Shown here one piece after another: positions 44,383 through 57,350 of a stretch of DNA of 64,000 nt (position 1 is the stretch's first letter; each line of letters starts with the position of its first letter). Origin of the DNA: Burkholderia cepacia ATCC 25416 (GTDB taxonomy: Bacteria; Pseudomonadota; Gammaproteobacteria; Burkholderiales; Burkholderiaceae). Both the position numbers and the translations under genes were made by a program. The stretch lies in the NCBI RefSeq assembly GCF_001411495.1, contig NZ_CP012981.1, positions 682,001-746,000 of the forward strand, read 5' to 3'. Below the pieces are notes generated by a model that saw only the letters and a program-made list of their open reading frames with translations, did no database searches and had not been told where the DNA came from.

Positions 44383-45111
44383 ATGAACGATCGCGAAGTC
44401 GCCGACTACCTGCTCGCCAATCCCGAATTCTTCGCGCAGCACGCCGAACTGCTCGCGACGATCCGCCTTGCGAACCCGCACGGCAAGGCCGCGATCTCGC
44501 TGCAGGAGCGGCAGATGGAGATGTTGCGCGACAAGAACAAGCATCTCGAGCGCCGGCTCGCCGAACTCGTGCGCTACGGCCACGAGAACGACAGCCTGTC
44601 CGCGAAGTTCAGCCGCTGGACCGCCCGCGTGATCGCGGAACGCGATCCGTACGCGCTGCCGCGCACGATCGCCGACGGCATCGCCGACGTATTCGACGTG
44701 CCGCAGACGGCACTGCGCGTGTGGGACGTCGCCGACACCTATTCGCAGGCCGACTTCGCGCGCCAGGTCGGCGAGGAAGTGCGCCTGTTCACGAACGGCC
44801 TGTCGACGCCGTACTGCGGTGCGAACACGGGCTTCGAGGCCGCGCAGTGGCTCGCGCCCGCGGTCGCCGCCCCGGCCGCGAATGCGGCGGAAGGCGCGGA
44901 CGCCGCGCCGCCGGCCGGCGACGGCTCGGCCGCATCGGTCGCGCTGCTCGCGCTGCGCGCGCCGCTTGCCGGCACCGATGCGCCCGCGTTCGGCCTGCTC
45001 GTACTGGGTTCGCCCGACCCGCGCCGCTTCCACGACGGGATGGCCACCGACTTCCTCGCGCAGATCGCAACGCTCGCGAGCGCCGCGCTCACGCGCCTGC
45101 TGCCGCACTGA
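44383..45111 (+). CDS. DUF484 family protein (GAF-like)
   Basis: A 242-residue cytoplasmic protein. MNDREVADYLLANPEFFAQHAELLATIRLANPHGKAAISLQERQMEMLRDKNKHLERRLAEL is the DUF484 signature, followed by a GAF-like C-terminal part. An Ala-rich insert occurs near residues 165-185. It sits between dapF and xerC as in most proteobacteria; its function is unknown, perhaps linked to chromosome dimer resolution or envelope control. ATG eight codons upstream (44359) is an alternative start. Confidence 0.92.
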   Translation: MNDREVADYLLANPEFFAQHAELLATIRLANPHGKAAISLQERQMEMLRDKNKHLERRLAELVRYGHENDSLSAKFSRWTARVIAERDPYALPRTIADGIADVFDVPQTALRVWDVADTYSQADFARQVGEEVRLFTNGLSTPYCGANTGFEAAQWLAPAVAAPAANAAEGADAAPPAGDGSAASVALLALRAPLAGTDAPAFGLLVLGSPDPRRFHDGMATDFLAQIATLASAALTRLLPH

Positions 45112-45125
45112 GCCTGCCGCACGCG

Positions 45126-46046
45126 ATGACAGACGATCCGGTCGCCGCCTACCTGTCGAACCTGAAGCACGTCAGGCAGCTGTCGGAGCACACGCTGCGC
45201 GCCTACACGCACGAACTCGACGAACTGAAGAAGCTTGCGGCCGGCCGGCCGCTCGAAGTGCTGACGGCCGCCGACATGCGCGGCGCGGTCGCGCGCGCGC
45301 ATGCGGGCGGGCTGTCCGCACGGTCGATCGCGCACCGGCTGTCCGCGTGGCGCGCGTTCTACCGCTGGCTCGCGCAGCGCATCGACATGCCCGCGAACCC
45401 GGTCGCCGCGGTGCGCGCGCCGAAACGCCCGAAGACCTTGCCGAAGGCGCTGTCGGTCGACGACGCATCGGCCCTGATGGACGCACCGCTCGCCGGCACG
45501 ACCGAAAGCATCCGCGATCACGCGATCCTCGAGCTGTTCTACTCGTCGGGGCTGCGCCTCGCGGAGCTGATCGGGCTCGACGTCATGTACACGCAGGCCG
45601 ACGGCTACCGCTCGGCCGGCTGGCTCGATCTCGCCGAAGCCGAAGTCACCGTGCGCGGCAAGGGCAACAAGGAGCGCAAGGTGCCGGTCGGCCGCAAGGC
45701 AATCGATGCGCTGAACGCATGGCTCGCGGTGCGCGGCGAATTCGTGAAGCACGATCCGCATCCGCTGTTCGTGTCCGTGCGCGGCAACCGGATGTCGCCG
45801 GGCGTCGTGCGCGAGCGCGTGAAGCGCGCGGCGCTCGCCGCGGGCATCCCCGCCAATGTCCATCCGCACGTGCTGCGCCACTCGTTCGCGACGCACGTGC
45901 TGCAGTCGAGCGGCGACCTGCGCGCGGTGCAGGAACTGCTCGGCCACGCGAGCGTGTCCGCGACGCAGGTCTATACGTCGCTCGACTTCCAGCATCTCGC
46001 GAAGATTTACGACAGCGCGCATCCGCGCGCGAAGAAGCGCGACTGA
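45126..46046 (+). CDS. xerC: Tyrosine recombinase XerC
   Basis: A 306-residue site-specific recombinase. The N-terminal SAM-like domain reads YLSNLKHVRQLSEHTLRAYTHELDEL. Catalytic residues: Arg in YSSGLRLAELIGLDV, Lys in VRGKGNKERKVPVG, His-x-x-Arg in HPHVLRHSFATHVL, His in LLGHASVSATQ and the nucleophilic Tyr in VYTSLDFQHL. With XerD it resolves chromosome dimers at dif under FtsK control. The start lies 14 bp after the DUF484 stop. Confidence 0.97.
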   Translation: MTDDPVAAYLSNLKHVRQLSEHTLRAYTHELDELKKLAAGRPLEVLTAADMRGAVARAHAGGLSARSIAHRLSAWRAFYRWLAQRIDMPANPVAAVRAPKRPKTLPKALSVDDASALMDAPLAGTTESIRDHAILELFYSSGLRLAELIGLDVMYTQADGYRSAGWLDLAEAEVTVRGKGNKERKVPVGRKAIDALNAWLAVRGEFVKHDPHPLFVSVRGNRMSPGVVRERVKRAALAAGIPANVHPHVLRHSFATHVLQSSGDLRAVQELLGHASVSATQVYTSLDFQHLAKIYDSAHPRAKKRD

Positions 46047-46122
46047 CGCGCGTCCCGTGTTACCCGCCGCGCGCGGCGACCGGCCACGGTCGGCTTCGCG
46101 CACGGCCCATTTCGATCTCATC

Positions 46123-47337
46123 ATGCAAACCGTCACCCTCAAGCCATCCAAGGACAAATCGCTGCTGCGCCGCCATCCGTGGATCTACGCCAATGCGATC
46201 GACCGCGTCGACGGCAAGCCCGCGCCCGGCGCGACCGTGATCGTGCGCGCGCACGACGGCCGCTTCCTCGCGCGCGGCGCGTACAGCCCGCAGTCGCAGA
46301 TCCGCGTGCGCGTGTGGAGCTTCGACGAGAACGAGCCGATCGACCACGCGTTCTTCAAGCGCCGCGTGCAGCGCGCCGTTGCGCACCGCACGACGATGGT
46401 GTCGGGCACGGGCGCGGTGCGGCTCGTGTTCGGCGAAGCCGACGGGCTGCCGGGGCTGATCGTCGACTATTACGTCGCGGACACTGCCGAAGCCGGCGCG
46501 GCGCCGCGCGGCCAGCTCGTCTGCCAGTTCATGGCCGCAGGCGTCGAAGCATGGAAGGACGCGATCGTGAAGGCGCTCGTCGGCGCGACCGGCTGCCCGA
46601 ACGTGTACGAGCGCTCGGACGTGTCGATCCGCGACAAGGAAGGGCTCGAGCAGACGACCGGCGTGCTGGCCGGCGATGCGCCGCCCGCGACGCTGATCTC
46701 GAACGAAAACGGCGTGCGCTATCACGTCGACGTGCCGAACGGCCACAAGACGGGCTTCTACGTCGACCAGCGCGACAACCGCGCGCTGGTTGCGCAGTAC
46801 GCGGCTGATCGCGACGTGCTGAACTGCTTCTGCTACACCGGCGGCTTCTCGCTCGCGGCGCTCAAGGGCGGCGCGAAGCGTGTCGTGTCGATCGACTCGT
46901 CGGGCGATGCGCTCGCGCTCGCGCAGCAGAACGTCGTCGCCAACGGTTTCGACGCCGAACGCGCGACCTGGCTCGACGCCGACGCGTTCAAGACGCTGCG
47001 CCGCCTCGTCGACGAAGGCGAGCGTTTCGACCTGATCGTGCTCGATCCGCCGAAGTTCGCGCCGACCCGCGACAGCGTCGATCGCGCGGCGCGCGCGTAC
47101 AAGGACATCAACCTGAGCGGCTTCAAGCTGCTGCGTCCGGGCGGCCTGCTGTTCACGTACTCGTGTTCGGGTGCGATCGACATGGACCTGTTCCAGAAGA
47201 TCGTCGCGGGCGCGGCTGCCGACGCGAAGGTCGACGCGCGCATCCTGAAGCGGCTCGGCGCGGGCGTCGATCACCCGCTGCTCGCGGCATTCCCGGAAGG
47301 CGAATATCTGAAGGGCCTGCTGTTGCAAATCGTCTGA
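46123..47337 (+). CDS. rlmI: RlmI-like 23S rRNA m5C methyltransferase
   Basis: A 404-residue protein with an N-terminal PUA domain (KPSKDKSLLRRHPWIYANAI...VRAHDGRFLARGAYSPQSQIRVRVW), a central EEHEE-like region and a C-terminal SAM-dependent methyltransferase domain. SAM motif: VLNCFCYTGGFSLAALKGGAKRVVSIDSS; DLIVLDPPKFAPT; the catalytic Cys in LFTYSCSGAIDMDLF. These are typical of RlmI (C1962 of 23S rRNA), E. coli length 396. Insert of about eight residues near 135. Confidence 0.92.
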   Translation: MQTVTLKPSKDKSLLRRHPWIYANAIDRVDGKPAPGATVIVRAHDGRFLARGAYSPQSQIRVRVWSFDENEPIDHAFFKRRVQRAVAHRTTMVSGTGAVRLVFGEADGLPGLIVDYYVADTAEAGAAPRGQLVCQFMAAGVEAWKDAIVKALVGATGCPNVYERSDVSIRDKEGLEQTTGVLAGDAPPATLISNENGVRYHVDVPNGHKTGFYVDQRDNRALVAQYAADRDVLNCFCYTGGFSLAALKGGAKRVVSIDSSGDALALAQQNVVANGFDAERATWLDADAFKTLRRLVDEGERFDLIVLDPPKFAPTRDSVDRAARAYKDINLSGFKLLRPGGLLFTYSCSGAIDMDLFQKIVAGAAADAKVDARILKRLGAGVDHPLLAAFPEGEYLKGLLLQIV

Positions 47338-47538
47338 TCGCCCCGATCTACGCGCGTAACCTTCCGCCGGCCGCGGCCTCGCGCCCGGCGGATTCGCATT
47401 CCCGCCTGTCGTTCGGACGACGGGCGGGGGCTTGACAGGTATGTTTCAATGGATGGTTGTGCGCCCCGGCTGCCAGCGCGAGCGGGCGCAACGCACATCC
47501 TGGTTTTGACCCCGATTCACGAACCACAGGCGATTGAC

Positions 47539-48618
<1,080 letters not shown>

Positions 48619-49114
48619 CGCGCGCGGGCAACCGCCGCACACGCCGCCGCGCGGCCGCCCCGCGGGCGGCTGCGGCGGCCGCGGGGCGCCCGTTTCGGGC
48701 AGGGTTTCGCCGTCATCGCTTTTTCGCGATTTGCGCGTTATATTTTCTAGATATTGGCGCAGCCGACGGGGATCGACCCGATACGGCGCCCGCTTGCGAT
48801 TCAGTTACAATACGTGCCCGCTGGAGTACGGCAACAAACAGGCCCGGTTCTTGCTGAACCAGTTTTCCGGGCATCGCAACCGCGCCGGATCGCCAATCCG
48901 CCTCCCGGCCGCGGCCGATGCGATGTGCCGCGCAGCACACCGGTTCGCAGCGCGCGCAACTCCGCGCCAGGCCTATCCTGGTATTTGAGAACCGGTTTTC
49001 CAGAGGCTTTCGGCCCCGCGGCGGCAAATCGCAAATGATTGCAAGCGCGGTTGCGGGTAATCCCAAAGTGCAGGCAATATCTCTCGATTTGCCGCACATT
49101 GAAGAAGCAAGCAG
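48619..49114. other. Intergenic region between the COG0523 gene and dksA
   Basis: A 496-bp gap. The first 100 bp is an extremely GC-rich set of overlapping inverted repeats (CGCGGGCGGCTGCGGCGGCCGCG), probably terminating the upstream transcript. TATATT near 48739 and TACAAT near 48807 are candidate -10 elements for dksA, whose leader would be about 300 nt. An imperfect dyad with TGCGC and GCGCA ends (about 48732-48761) is a weak Zur-site candidate. No gene can be supported. Confidence 0.4.
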
Positions 49115-49531
49115 ATGACGAAGAAACTCTTGACCGAAGCCGAAATCCTGAAGATGAGCGACAAGGATTACATGAATGAGGATCAGCTCGCCTTCTTCAA
49201 AAATCGGCTCGAACAGTTGCAGGCGGACATCCTCAAGAATGCAGGCCAGACGACCGAGAACCTGCGCGAGACGGTGATCGTCCCCGATCCCGCCGATCGC
49301 GCGACGATCGAGGAAGAGCACGCGCTCGAGCTGCGCACGCGCGATCGCGAACGCAAGCTCCTCAAGAAGGTTCAGCAGTCGCTCGCCCGCATCGATTCCG
49401 GCGATTACGGCTGGTGCGAGGAAACCGGCGAGCCGATCGGCATTCCGCGGCTGCTCGCCCGTCCGACCGCCACGCTGTCGCTCGAGGCGCAGGAGCGCCG
49501 CGAGTTGCGCCAGAAGCTGTTCGGCGACTGA
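49115..49531 (+). CDS. dksA: RNA polymerase-binding factor DksA (cysteine-poor zinc region)
   Basis: A 138-residue protein. The coiled-coil (about 25-95) has the tip VIVPDPADRATIEEEHALELRTRDRERKL, with acidic tip residues Asp58 and Asp61 and Ala63 kept. The C-terminal zinc-finger region keeps only Cys101 (GWCEETGE): canonical C4 positions read CxxT and SxxA (Cys101/Thr104, Ser122/Ala125). It should still bind in the secondary channel with ppGpp but probably not need zinc. A terminator follows at 49567-49597. Confidence 0.95.
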   Translation: MTKKLLTEAEILKMSDKDYMNEDQLAFFKNRLEQLQADILKNAGQTTENLRETVIVPDPADRATIEEEHALELRTRDRERKLLKKVQQSLARIDSGDYGWCEETGEPIGIPRLLARPTATLSLEAQERRELRQKLFGD

Positions 49532-49566
49532 TCGAGCGGCGTTCCGCTCAGACACGCTGCTTCCCG

Positions 49567-49600
49567 AAAGCGCGCGGCCTGCCGCGCGCTTTTTGTTTTT
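49567..49600 (+). terminator. Rho-independent terminator of dksA
   Basis: A perfect 12-bp stem AAAGCGCGCGGC (49567-49578) and GCCGCGCGCTTT (49581-49592) is followed by TTTGTTTTT. It lies 36 bp after the dksA stop. Confidence 0.92.
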
Positions 49601-49647
49601 CCGGCACCGGCTCGCGGTTGGCCGGTTTTCCGATTTGCCTCCCGCCT

Positions 49648-49675
49648 CTTGATATCCCCGCGCCCGCCCTAAAAT
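49648..49675 (+). promoter_or_regulatory. Possible heat-shock (sigma-32) promoter of hslVU
   Basis: CTTGAT (49648-49653) and CCCTAAAAT (49667-49675) are separated by 13 bp, close to the sigma-32 pattern CTTGAA-N13-15-CCCCATNT. The location about 100 bp before hslV and the known heat-shock control of the hslVU operon support it. Confidence 0.55.
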
Positions 49676-49773
49676 GAAACGGACGCGCGCCGGGCCGCTT
49701 CCCGGCGCACTGCGAGTTACGCGGCGGCGCCTCGCGCCGCCCGACTCTTCCCCGTTTTTCTCAAGGAACGCAG

Positions 49774-50310
49774 ATGGAGCAATTTCACGGCACGACCATC
49801 GTTTCGGTCCGGCGCGGCGACAAGGTCGCGCTCGGCGGCGACGGCCAGGTAACCCTCGGCAACATCGTCATGAAGGGTGGCGCGCGGAAAGTGCGGCGGA
49901 TCTACAACAACCAGGTGCTGGTCGGATTCGCGGGCGGCACCGCCGATGCGTTCTCGCTGCTCGACCGCTTCGAGGCGAAGCTCGAGAAGCACCAGGGCAA
50001 CCTGACCCGCGCGGCCGTCGAGCTCGCGAAGGACTGGCGCACCGACCGGATGCTGCGCCGCCTCGAGGCGATGCTGATCACGGCCGATGCCACCACCACG
50101 CTCGTGATCACCGGCAACGGCGACGTGCTCGACCCGGAAGAGGGCATCTGCGCGATCGGTTCGGGCGGTGCGTATGCGCAGGCCGCGGCCCGCGCGCTCG
50201 CGGAGAACACCGAGCTGTCCCCGCGCGAGATCGTCGAGAAGTCGCTGAAGATTGCCGGCGACATGTGCATCTACACGAACCACAACCGCATCATCGAAAC
50301 GATCGAGTAA
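49774..50310 (+). CDS. hslV: ATP-dependent protease subunit HslV
   Basis: A 178-residue peptidase. A short propeptide, MEQFHG, precedes the catalytic N-terminal threonine ([19 protein letters not shown]). [26 protein letters not shown] and [26 protein letters not shown] are strong family matches. It forms two stacked hexamers and works with HslU to degrade misfolded or regulatory proteins. The hslU start lies ten bases after its stop. Confidence 0.97.
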   Translation: MEQFHGTTIVSVRRGDKVALGGDGQVTLGNIVMKGGARKVRRIYNNQVLVGFAGGTADAFSLLDRFEAKLEKHQGNLTRAAVELAKDWRTDRMLRRLEAMLITADATTTLVITGNGDVLDPEEGICAIGSGGAYAQAAARALAENTELSPREIVEKSLKIAGDMCIYTNHNRIIETIE

Positions 50311-50320
50311 GGACCGCACC

Positions 50321-51664
50321 ATGAGCACCATGACCCCTGCCGAGATCGTCTCGGAACTCGACAAGCACATCATCGGCCAGGCCAAGGCGAAGAAGGCCGT
50401 CGCGGTCGCGCTGCGCAACCGCTGGCGGCGCCAGCAGGTCGCCGACCCGCTGCGCCAGGAAATCACGCCGAAGAACATCCTGATGATCGGGCCGACGGGC
50501 GTCGGCAAGACCGAAATCGCACGCCGCCTCGCGAAGCTCGCCGACGCGCCGTTCATCAAGATCGAAGCGACCAAGTTCACCGAGGTCGGCTACGTCGGCC
50601 GCGACGTCGACAGCATCGTGCGCGACCTGATCGAGATCTCGGTCAAGCAGACGCGCGAATCCGAGATGCGCAAGGTGCGCAGCAAGGCCACCGACCAGGC
50701 GGAAGACCGCATCCTCGACATCCTGCTGCCGCAGCCGCGCGCGGTGGGCTTCGGCGGCAATGCCGACCACGCGAACGACGACAACAACGCGACGCGCCAG
50801 ACCTTCCGCAAGCGCCTGCGCGAAGGCCAGCTCGACGACAAGGAAGTCGAGCTCGACCTCGAGCAGCCGTCGGCCGGCATGGACATCATGGCGCCGCCGG
50901 GGATGGAAGAGATGACCGAGCAGATCCGCTCGATGTTCTCGAACCTCGGCAGCGGCAAGAAGCAGCGTCGCAAGGTGAAGATCAAGGAAGCGCTGAAGCT
51001 GCTGACCGACGAGGAAGCGGCGAAGATGCTGAACGACGAGGAAGTGAAGACGAAGGCCGTGCAGAACGTCGAGCAGAACGGCATCGTGTTCCTCGACGAG
51101 ATCGACAAGATCACGTCGCGCAACAACGAAGGCAGCGGCGGCGAAGTGTCGCGCCAGGGCGTGCAGCGCGACCTGCTGCCGCTCGTCGAGGGCACGACGG
51201 TCAACACGAAGTACGGGATGGTGAAGACCGATCACATCCTGTTCATCGCGAGCGGCGCGTTCCACCTCGCGAAACCGAGCGACCTGATTCCCGAACTGCA
51301 GGGCCGCTTCCCGATCCGCGTCGAGCTCGACTCGCTGTCGGTGGAAGACTTCGAGGCGATCCTCGATGCGACCGACGCGAGCCTCGTCAAGCAGTACCAG
51401 GCGCTGCTCGCGACCGAGGACGTGCAGCTCGAATTTGCCCGGGACGGCATCCGCCGTCTCGCGGAGATCGCGTATGCGGTCAACGAGAAGACCGAGAACA
51501 TCGGTGCGCGCCGGCTGTACACGGTGATCGAGAAACTGCTCGAGGAAGTGTCGTTCTCGGCCGGCAACCATGCCGGCGAGCGCGTGACGATCGACGCGAA
51601 GTATGTCGACCGCGCGCTGGGCGAAGTGTCGCAGGACGAAGACCTGTCGCGCTACGTGCTGTAA
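50321..51664 (+). CDS. hslU: ATP-dependent protease ATPase subunit HslU
   Basis: A 447-residue AAA+ unfoldase. Walker A is [23 protein letters not shown], Walker [17 protein letters not shown], and the pore loop area is [16 protein letters not shown]. The intermediate domain (about 110-240) is present, and the C-terminus DEDLSRYVL, which inserts into HslV, is intact. It is operonic with hslV and has a strong terminator downstream. Confidence 0.98.
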   Translation: MSTMTPAEIVSELDKHIIGQAKAKKAVAVALRNRWRRQQVADPLRQEITPKNILMIGPTGVGKTEIARRLAKLADAPFIKIEATKFTEVGYVGRDVDSIVRDLIEISVKQTRESEMRKVRSKATDQAEDRILDILLPQPRAVGFGGNADHANDDNNATRQTFRKRLREGQLDDKEVELDLEQPSAGMDIMAPPGMEEMTEQIRSMFSNLGSGKKQRRKVKIKEALKLLTDEEAAKMLNDEEVKTKAVQNVEQNGIVFLDEIDKITSRNNEGSGGEVSRQGVQRDLLPLVEGTTVNTKYGMVKTDHILFIASGAFHLAKPSDLIPELQGRFPIRVELDSLSVEDFEAILDATDASLVKQYQALLATEDVQLEFARDGIRRLAEIAYAVNEKTENIGARRLYTVIEKLLEEVSFSAGNHAGERVTIDAKYVDRALGEVSQDEDLSRYVL

Positions 51665-51684
51665 CGCGCGCGGCGTCCGACGAA

Positions 51685-51720
51685 AAACGGGCGGCCCCTT
51701 GCGGGGTCGCCCGTTTTTTC
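51685..51720 (+). terminator. Rho-independent terminator of hslVU
   Basis: ACGGGCGGCCCC and GGGGTCGCCCGT (51687-51714, one mismatch, TTGC loop) followed by six T, with a matching A-run on the left. It starts about 20 bp after the hslU stop. Confidence 0.93.
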
Positions 51721-51842
51721 ATGGTCAGGCGATGCGGCGCCCGTGCCTGCCCGTGGAATGCGGCTGATGGCAAGTGTGCTGGTGCGTCCCTATAATCCGG
51801 ACTCCTCCGGCCAAGTACCGACGCATTCGTCACCGCCTTCGA

Positions 51843-52205
51843 ATGACCATCTACCCGTCCGTCGCCGGCCGAATCGTGCCGGCCTTGCTCGCGCTCACGC
51901 GCGCCGACATCCTGTCGCTCCTGCGCCGGATCAGGCGGGATTCGCTGCGGCGCTACAACGTCGCGTTTGTACTCGCGTGGCTGGGCACGCTGGCGGGCAT
52001 CGCATTCGCCAGCGTGGCGATCAGCATCGGCATCCAGTTCGTCGCGCGTGGCGTATCGGCAACGCCGTGGCCGCTGGCCAGCGCCATCGTCGTCGGCGGA
52101 TGCGCGCCGCTGCTCGCCAACGTCTTCGACTCGGCGCTGCTCACGCTCCTGCTGAAACGCGAGATCGTCGCCTGCCTGTCGCGAGTCCCGGGCGCACCCG
52201 GCTGA
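51843..52205 (+). CDS. Small membrane hypothetical protein
   Basis: A 120-residue protein with an N-terminal basic amphipathic part (LTRADILSLLRRIRRDSLRRY) and two hydrophobic helices, VAFVLAWLGTLAGIAFASVAISIGIQFV and ASAIVVGGCAPLLANVFDSALLTLLL. I recognise no family. The ATG at 51843 is preferred over one 23 codons upstream that lies in the promoter region. It is convergent with the regA-like gene. Confidence 0.6.
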   Translation: MTIYPSVAGRIVPALLALTRADILSLLRRIRRDSLRRYNVAFVLAWLGTLAGIAFASVAISIGIQFVARGVSATPWPLASAIVVGGCAPLLANVFDSALLTLLLKREIVACLSRVPGAPG

Positions 52206-52227
52206 CGCGCCGGGCGCAAGTACCCGC

Positions 52228-52770
52228 TTACTGCCGCACCGGCTTCTTCGCGAGCTTGCGCTGCAGCGTGCGGCGGTGCATGTTCAGCGCGCGCGCCGTC
52301 GCCGAGATGTTGTTGTTGTTCTCGGCCAGCACGCGCTGGATGTGCTCCCATTCGAGCCGGTCGACCGACAGCACGACCGGATTCTCGAGCGCTTCGTCGG
52401 CCTGCACTTCGGTCGCGTTGGTCTGCAGCGCGGCCAGGATCGACTCGACGTTCGCGGGTTTCGCGAGATAGTTGTCGGCGCCTTCCTTCACCGCCTGCAC
52501 GGCGGTCGCGATGCTCGCGTAGCCGGTCAGCACCAGGATTCGCGCATCGGGCTGCAGGTCGCACAGCGGCGCGATCAGGCTCAGGCCCGAATCCTCGCCG
52601 AGATGCAGGTCGACGGTGATGAACTGGAACTTGCCGCCCGCGGCAAGCCGCAGCGCCGCCTCCTTGTCGTGCGCCTGCTGGACCGCGTAACCGCGGCGCT
52701 CGAGGCCGCGCGCGAGCGTGCCCGCGAACACCTCGTTGTCGTCGATCACCAGGAAATTGTTCTCGCTCAT
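52228..52770 (-). CDS. regA: RegA/PrrA/RoxR-type response regulator
   Basis: A 180-residue regulator. The receiver domain (about 1-115) starts NNFLVIDDNEVFAGTLARGLERRGY, with phosphoacceptor Asp in ITVDLHLGEDSGLSL and Lys in GADNYLAKPANVESI. A short linker leads to a Fis-type HTH, RVLAENNNNISATARALNMHRRTLQRKLAKK, nearly invariant in this family. It controls respiratory, photosynthetic or redox genes in relatives. It is transcribed together with, and 13 bp after, its sensor gene. Confidence 0.92.
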   Translation of the reverse strand: MSENNFLVIDDNEVFAGTLARGLERRGYAVQQAHDKEAALRLAAGGKFQFITVDLHLGEDSGLSLIAPLCDLQPDARILVLTGYASIATAVQAVKEGADNYLAKPANVESILAALQTNATEVQADEALENPVVLSVDRLEWEHIQRVLAENNNNISATARALNMHRRTLQRKLAKKPVRQ

Positions 52771-52783
52771 GTGGTTTCTCCGT

Positions 52784-54202
52784 CTACGTGTTGGTTGAGG
52801 CGGCCGGCGCCGCGACGCGCACCGCCGGCAGGCGCAGCACGGCCCGCGTGCCGCGTGCGGCGGATGTGCCGGCCGCGCGGCTGTCCGGCGTGCCGGTTGT
52901 CCGTTCGGACGCGCGCTGGCCCGCACGCTGTCCCGAGCCGGTCGCGGCGTGACCATTCGCCGCCCCGCCGGCCCGCCCGTTGCCGCCCGCCGCGCGCGGC
53001 ACGACATCGGACAGTTCGATCTCGCCGCCGAGCCGCGCGGCCGCGCTGAACGCGAGATACAGGCCGACCCCGTGCCCGCCCTGCGTGCTGTCGACCGGCA
53101 TCGCGCCGAGCGACTCGCGCAGCGCGGCCGGAATGCCGGGCCCGTCGTCGCACACCTCGAATTCGATCTCGTCGGCCGCGCCGGCGTGCGCGACCTTCGC
53201 GGCCAGCGTCACGCGCTGCGGGCTCGCGCGCGCGGCGTTGTCGAGCAGGATCGTCAGGATCTGGCCGGCCGCGACCGTGTCGTCGAGCGCGACGCCCGCC
53301 GGGCGCGCACCGAGCAGTTCGAACTGCACGTGCGGATGCCGCAGGCGCCAGTGCTCGACGAACGTGTCGAGCCAGTCGTCCACCGGCTGGCGGCTCGCGG
53401 GTGCGCTCGCGCGGCTGCGCAGGCGCGCGAGCGCCGACGTGCAGAGCGTCATCTGCTCCTCGAGCACCTTCAGGTCGGCTTCGTAGCGGGCCAGCCCCGG
53501 ATCGGCGCGCGCCGCGTCGCGCAGTTCCTCGGCAAGCATCGCGATCGTCGACAGCGGCGTGCCCATCTCGTGCGCGACGGTGGCGGCCTGCACGCCGAGC
53601 GCGACCGCCCGCTCGTCGCGCAGCAGGTGCGCCTGCGCTTCGCCGAGCGCCGCGTCGCGCTGGCGCAGCGCGTTCGACATGCGCGCGACGAACCACGCGA
53701 TCAGCCCGACGCTGACCATGAAGTTCGCCCACATCCCGGTACGGTAGTAGTCGAACAGGTTGGCCGGGTTATCCATGTTGAGCGGCACCGAGTCGAAGCC
53801 GAGCGCCGCGTAGCACGCGACCGCGAACGCCGCGAGCCAGATCATCAGGTGCCACGGCAGCACGGCCGCCGCGATCGCGAGCGAAGGCAGGTACAGCGAC
53901 ACGAACGGGTTGGTCGTGCCGCCCGACAGGAACAGCAGCGCGGACAGCGCGCCGAGGTCGACCCACAGCTGGCCGAGCAGCTCGAAATTGGTCTCGGGCC
54001 GCGCGCGCAGCACGCGCACCCAGGTCAGCGCGTTGAAAACGATTTCGAGCGCGATGACCATCAGCATCGCCGGCAACGGCAGATGCACGCCGAAATAGGT
54101 CTGCACGACGCCGATCGTCACGAGCTGGCCGATGATCGCGAGATTGCGGAGCCAGAACAGGTGACTGAGGTTGACGCGCCCGGTGGTGGTGATTCGTTGC
54201 AT
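52784..54202 (-). CDS. regB: RegB/PrrB/RoxS-type redox sensor histidine kinase
   Basis: A 472-residue membrane kinase with six N-terminal helices. The quinone-binding signature GGTTNPFVSLYLPSL is in a helix-loop near residue 95. The H-box is ATVAHEMGTPLSTIAMLAEEL. HATPase motifs: TILLDNAARASP (N-box), CDDGPGIP, GGHGVGLYLAFSAA. Between the last ATPase helix and the final strand there is an unusual low-complexity insert of about 55 residues, rich in Gly, Ala, Arg and Thr. It senses the redox state of the quinone pool and phosphorylates the RegA-type regulator downstream. Confidence 0.92.
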   Translation of the reverse strand: MQRITTTGRVNLSHLFWLRNLAIIGQLVTIGVVQTYFGVHLPLPAMLMVIALEIVFNALTWVRVLRARPETNFELLGQLWVDLGALSALLFLSGGTTNPFVSLYLPSLAIAAAVLPWHLMIWLAAFAVACYAALGFDSVPLNMDNPANLFDYYRTGMWANFMVSVGLIAWFVARMSNALRQRDAALGEAQAHLLRDERAVALGVQAATVAHEMGTPLSTIAMLAEELRDAARADPGLARYEADLKVLEEQMTLCTSALARLRSRASAPASRQPVDDWLDTFVEHWRLRHPHVQFELLGARPAGVALDDTVAAGQILTILLDNAARASPQRVTLAAKVAHAGAADEIEFEVCDDGPGIPAALRESLGAMPVDSTQGGHGVGLYLAFSAAARLGGEIELSDVVPRAAGGNGRAGGAANGHAATGSGQRAGQRASERTTGTPDSRAAGTSAARGTRAVLRLPAVRVAAPAASTNT

Positions 54203-54239
54203 CCGGGCAGTTTACCCGTTTAGCGGGCCGCGCCTCTAG

Positions 54240-56503
<2,264 letters not shown>

Positions 56504-57141
56504 CGGACGATCAGGCATCACCCGCCCGCACCCGTACGCGCCCGAAGCCGGGCGAGCGCCGCGTGCACATCCTGCAGACGCTCGCGACGATGCTCGAGGC
56601 GCCGAAGCGCGAGAAGATCACGACGGCCGCGCTCGCGGCCCGGCTCGACGTGTCGGAAGCGGCGCTGTACCGCCATTTCCCGAGCAAGGCGAAGATGTAC
56701 GAAGGGCTGATCGAGTTCATCGAGCAGTCGCTGTTCGGCCTCGTCAACCAGATCGTCGCGAAGGAGCCGAACGGCGTGCTGCAGGCCCGCACGATCGCAC
56801 TGACGATGCTCAATTTCGCCGCAAAGAACCCGGGGATGACGCGCGTGCTGACGGGTGAGGCGCTGGTCGGCGAGGACGAACGGCTCACCGAGCGCGTGAA
56901 CCAGTTGCTCGATCGCATCGAGGCGACGGTCAAGCAGTGCCTGCGGGTCGCGCGCACCGAGGCGAATGCGCCGCCGGACGGCGCGGCGCCGTTCGCACTG
57001 CCGGCCGACTATGATCCGGCCGCGCGGGCGAGCCTGCTCGTCAGCTACGTGATCGGCAGGTGGCACCGCTTCGCGAAAGGCGGGTTCCAGAAGCCGCCCG
57101 GCGAGCAAGCCGACGCGCATCTGCGGCTGATTCTGCAGTAG

Positions 57142-57350
57142 CACACCGTCGACTCGCATCCGGCAACGCCTGCCGGTTGCGCGCATTCGACGACGGATGG
57201 TGCGGTCGTCCCGTCAAGGGGCGGTGTCGATTCGCACCTTGCCGCCTCCCTCTGCAGGCGGCAAATACGCCACGCCAATTCGAACTTGTCCAATATCATG
57301 CCGCTGCCTCACGAGTTAAATTTGTCGCGTTACAGACAAATTCAGGTGAG
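57142..57350. other. Promoter region of the autotransporter gene
   Basis: A 209-bp gap after slmA. It is AT-rich near 57290-57345 (AGTTAAATTTGTCGCGTTACAGACAAATTC) and contains GACAAATTC repeats: TTTGTC (57321-57326) and GACAAA (57335-57340) form an inverted pair around CGCGTTACA, a possible operator. CAGGTGAG just before the ATG serves as ribosome site. Confidence 0.45.

Noticed and set aside
57060..57350. Start of the autotransporter 97 codons upstream
   Set aside because: That extension overlaps the end of slmA and is not signal-peptide-like; the ATG at 57351 has a ribosome site and gives a proper leader.
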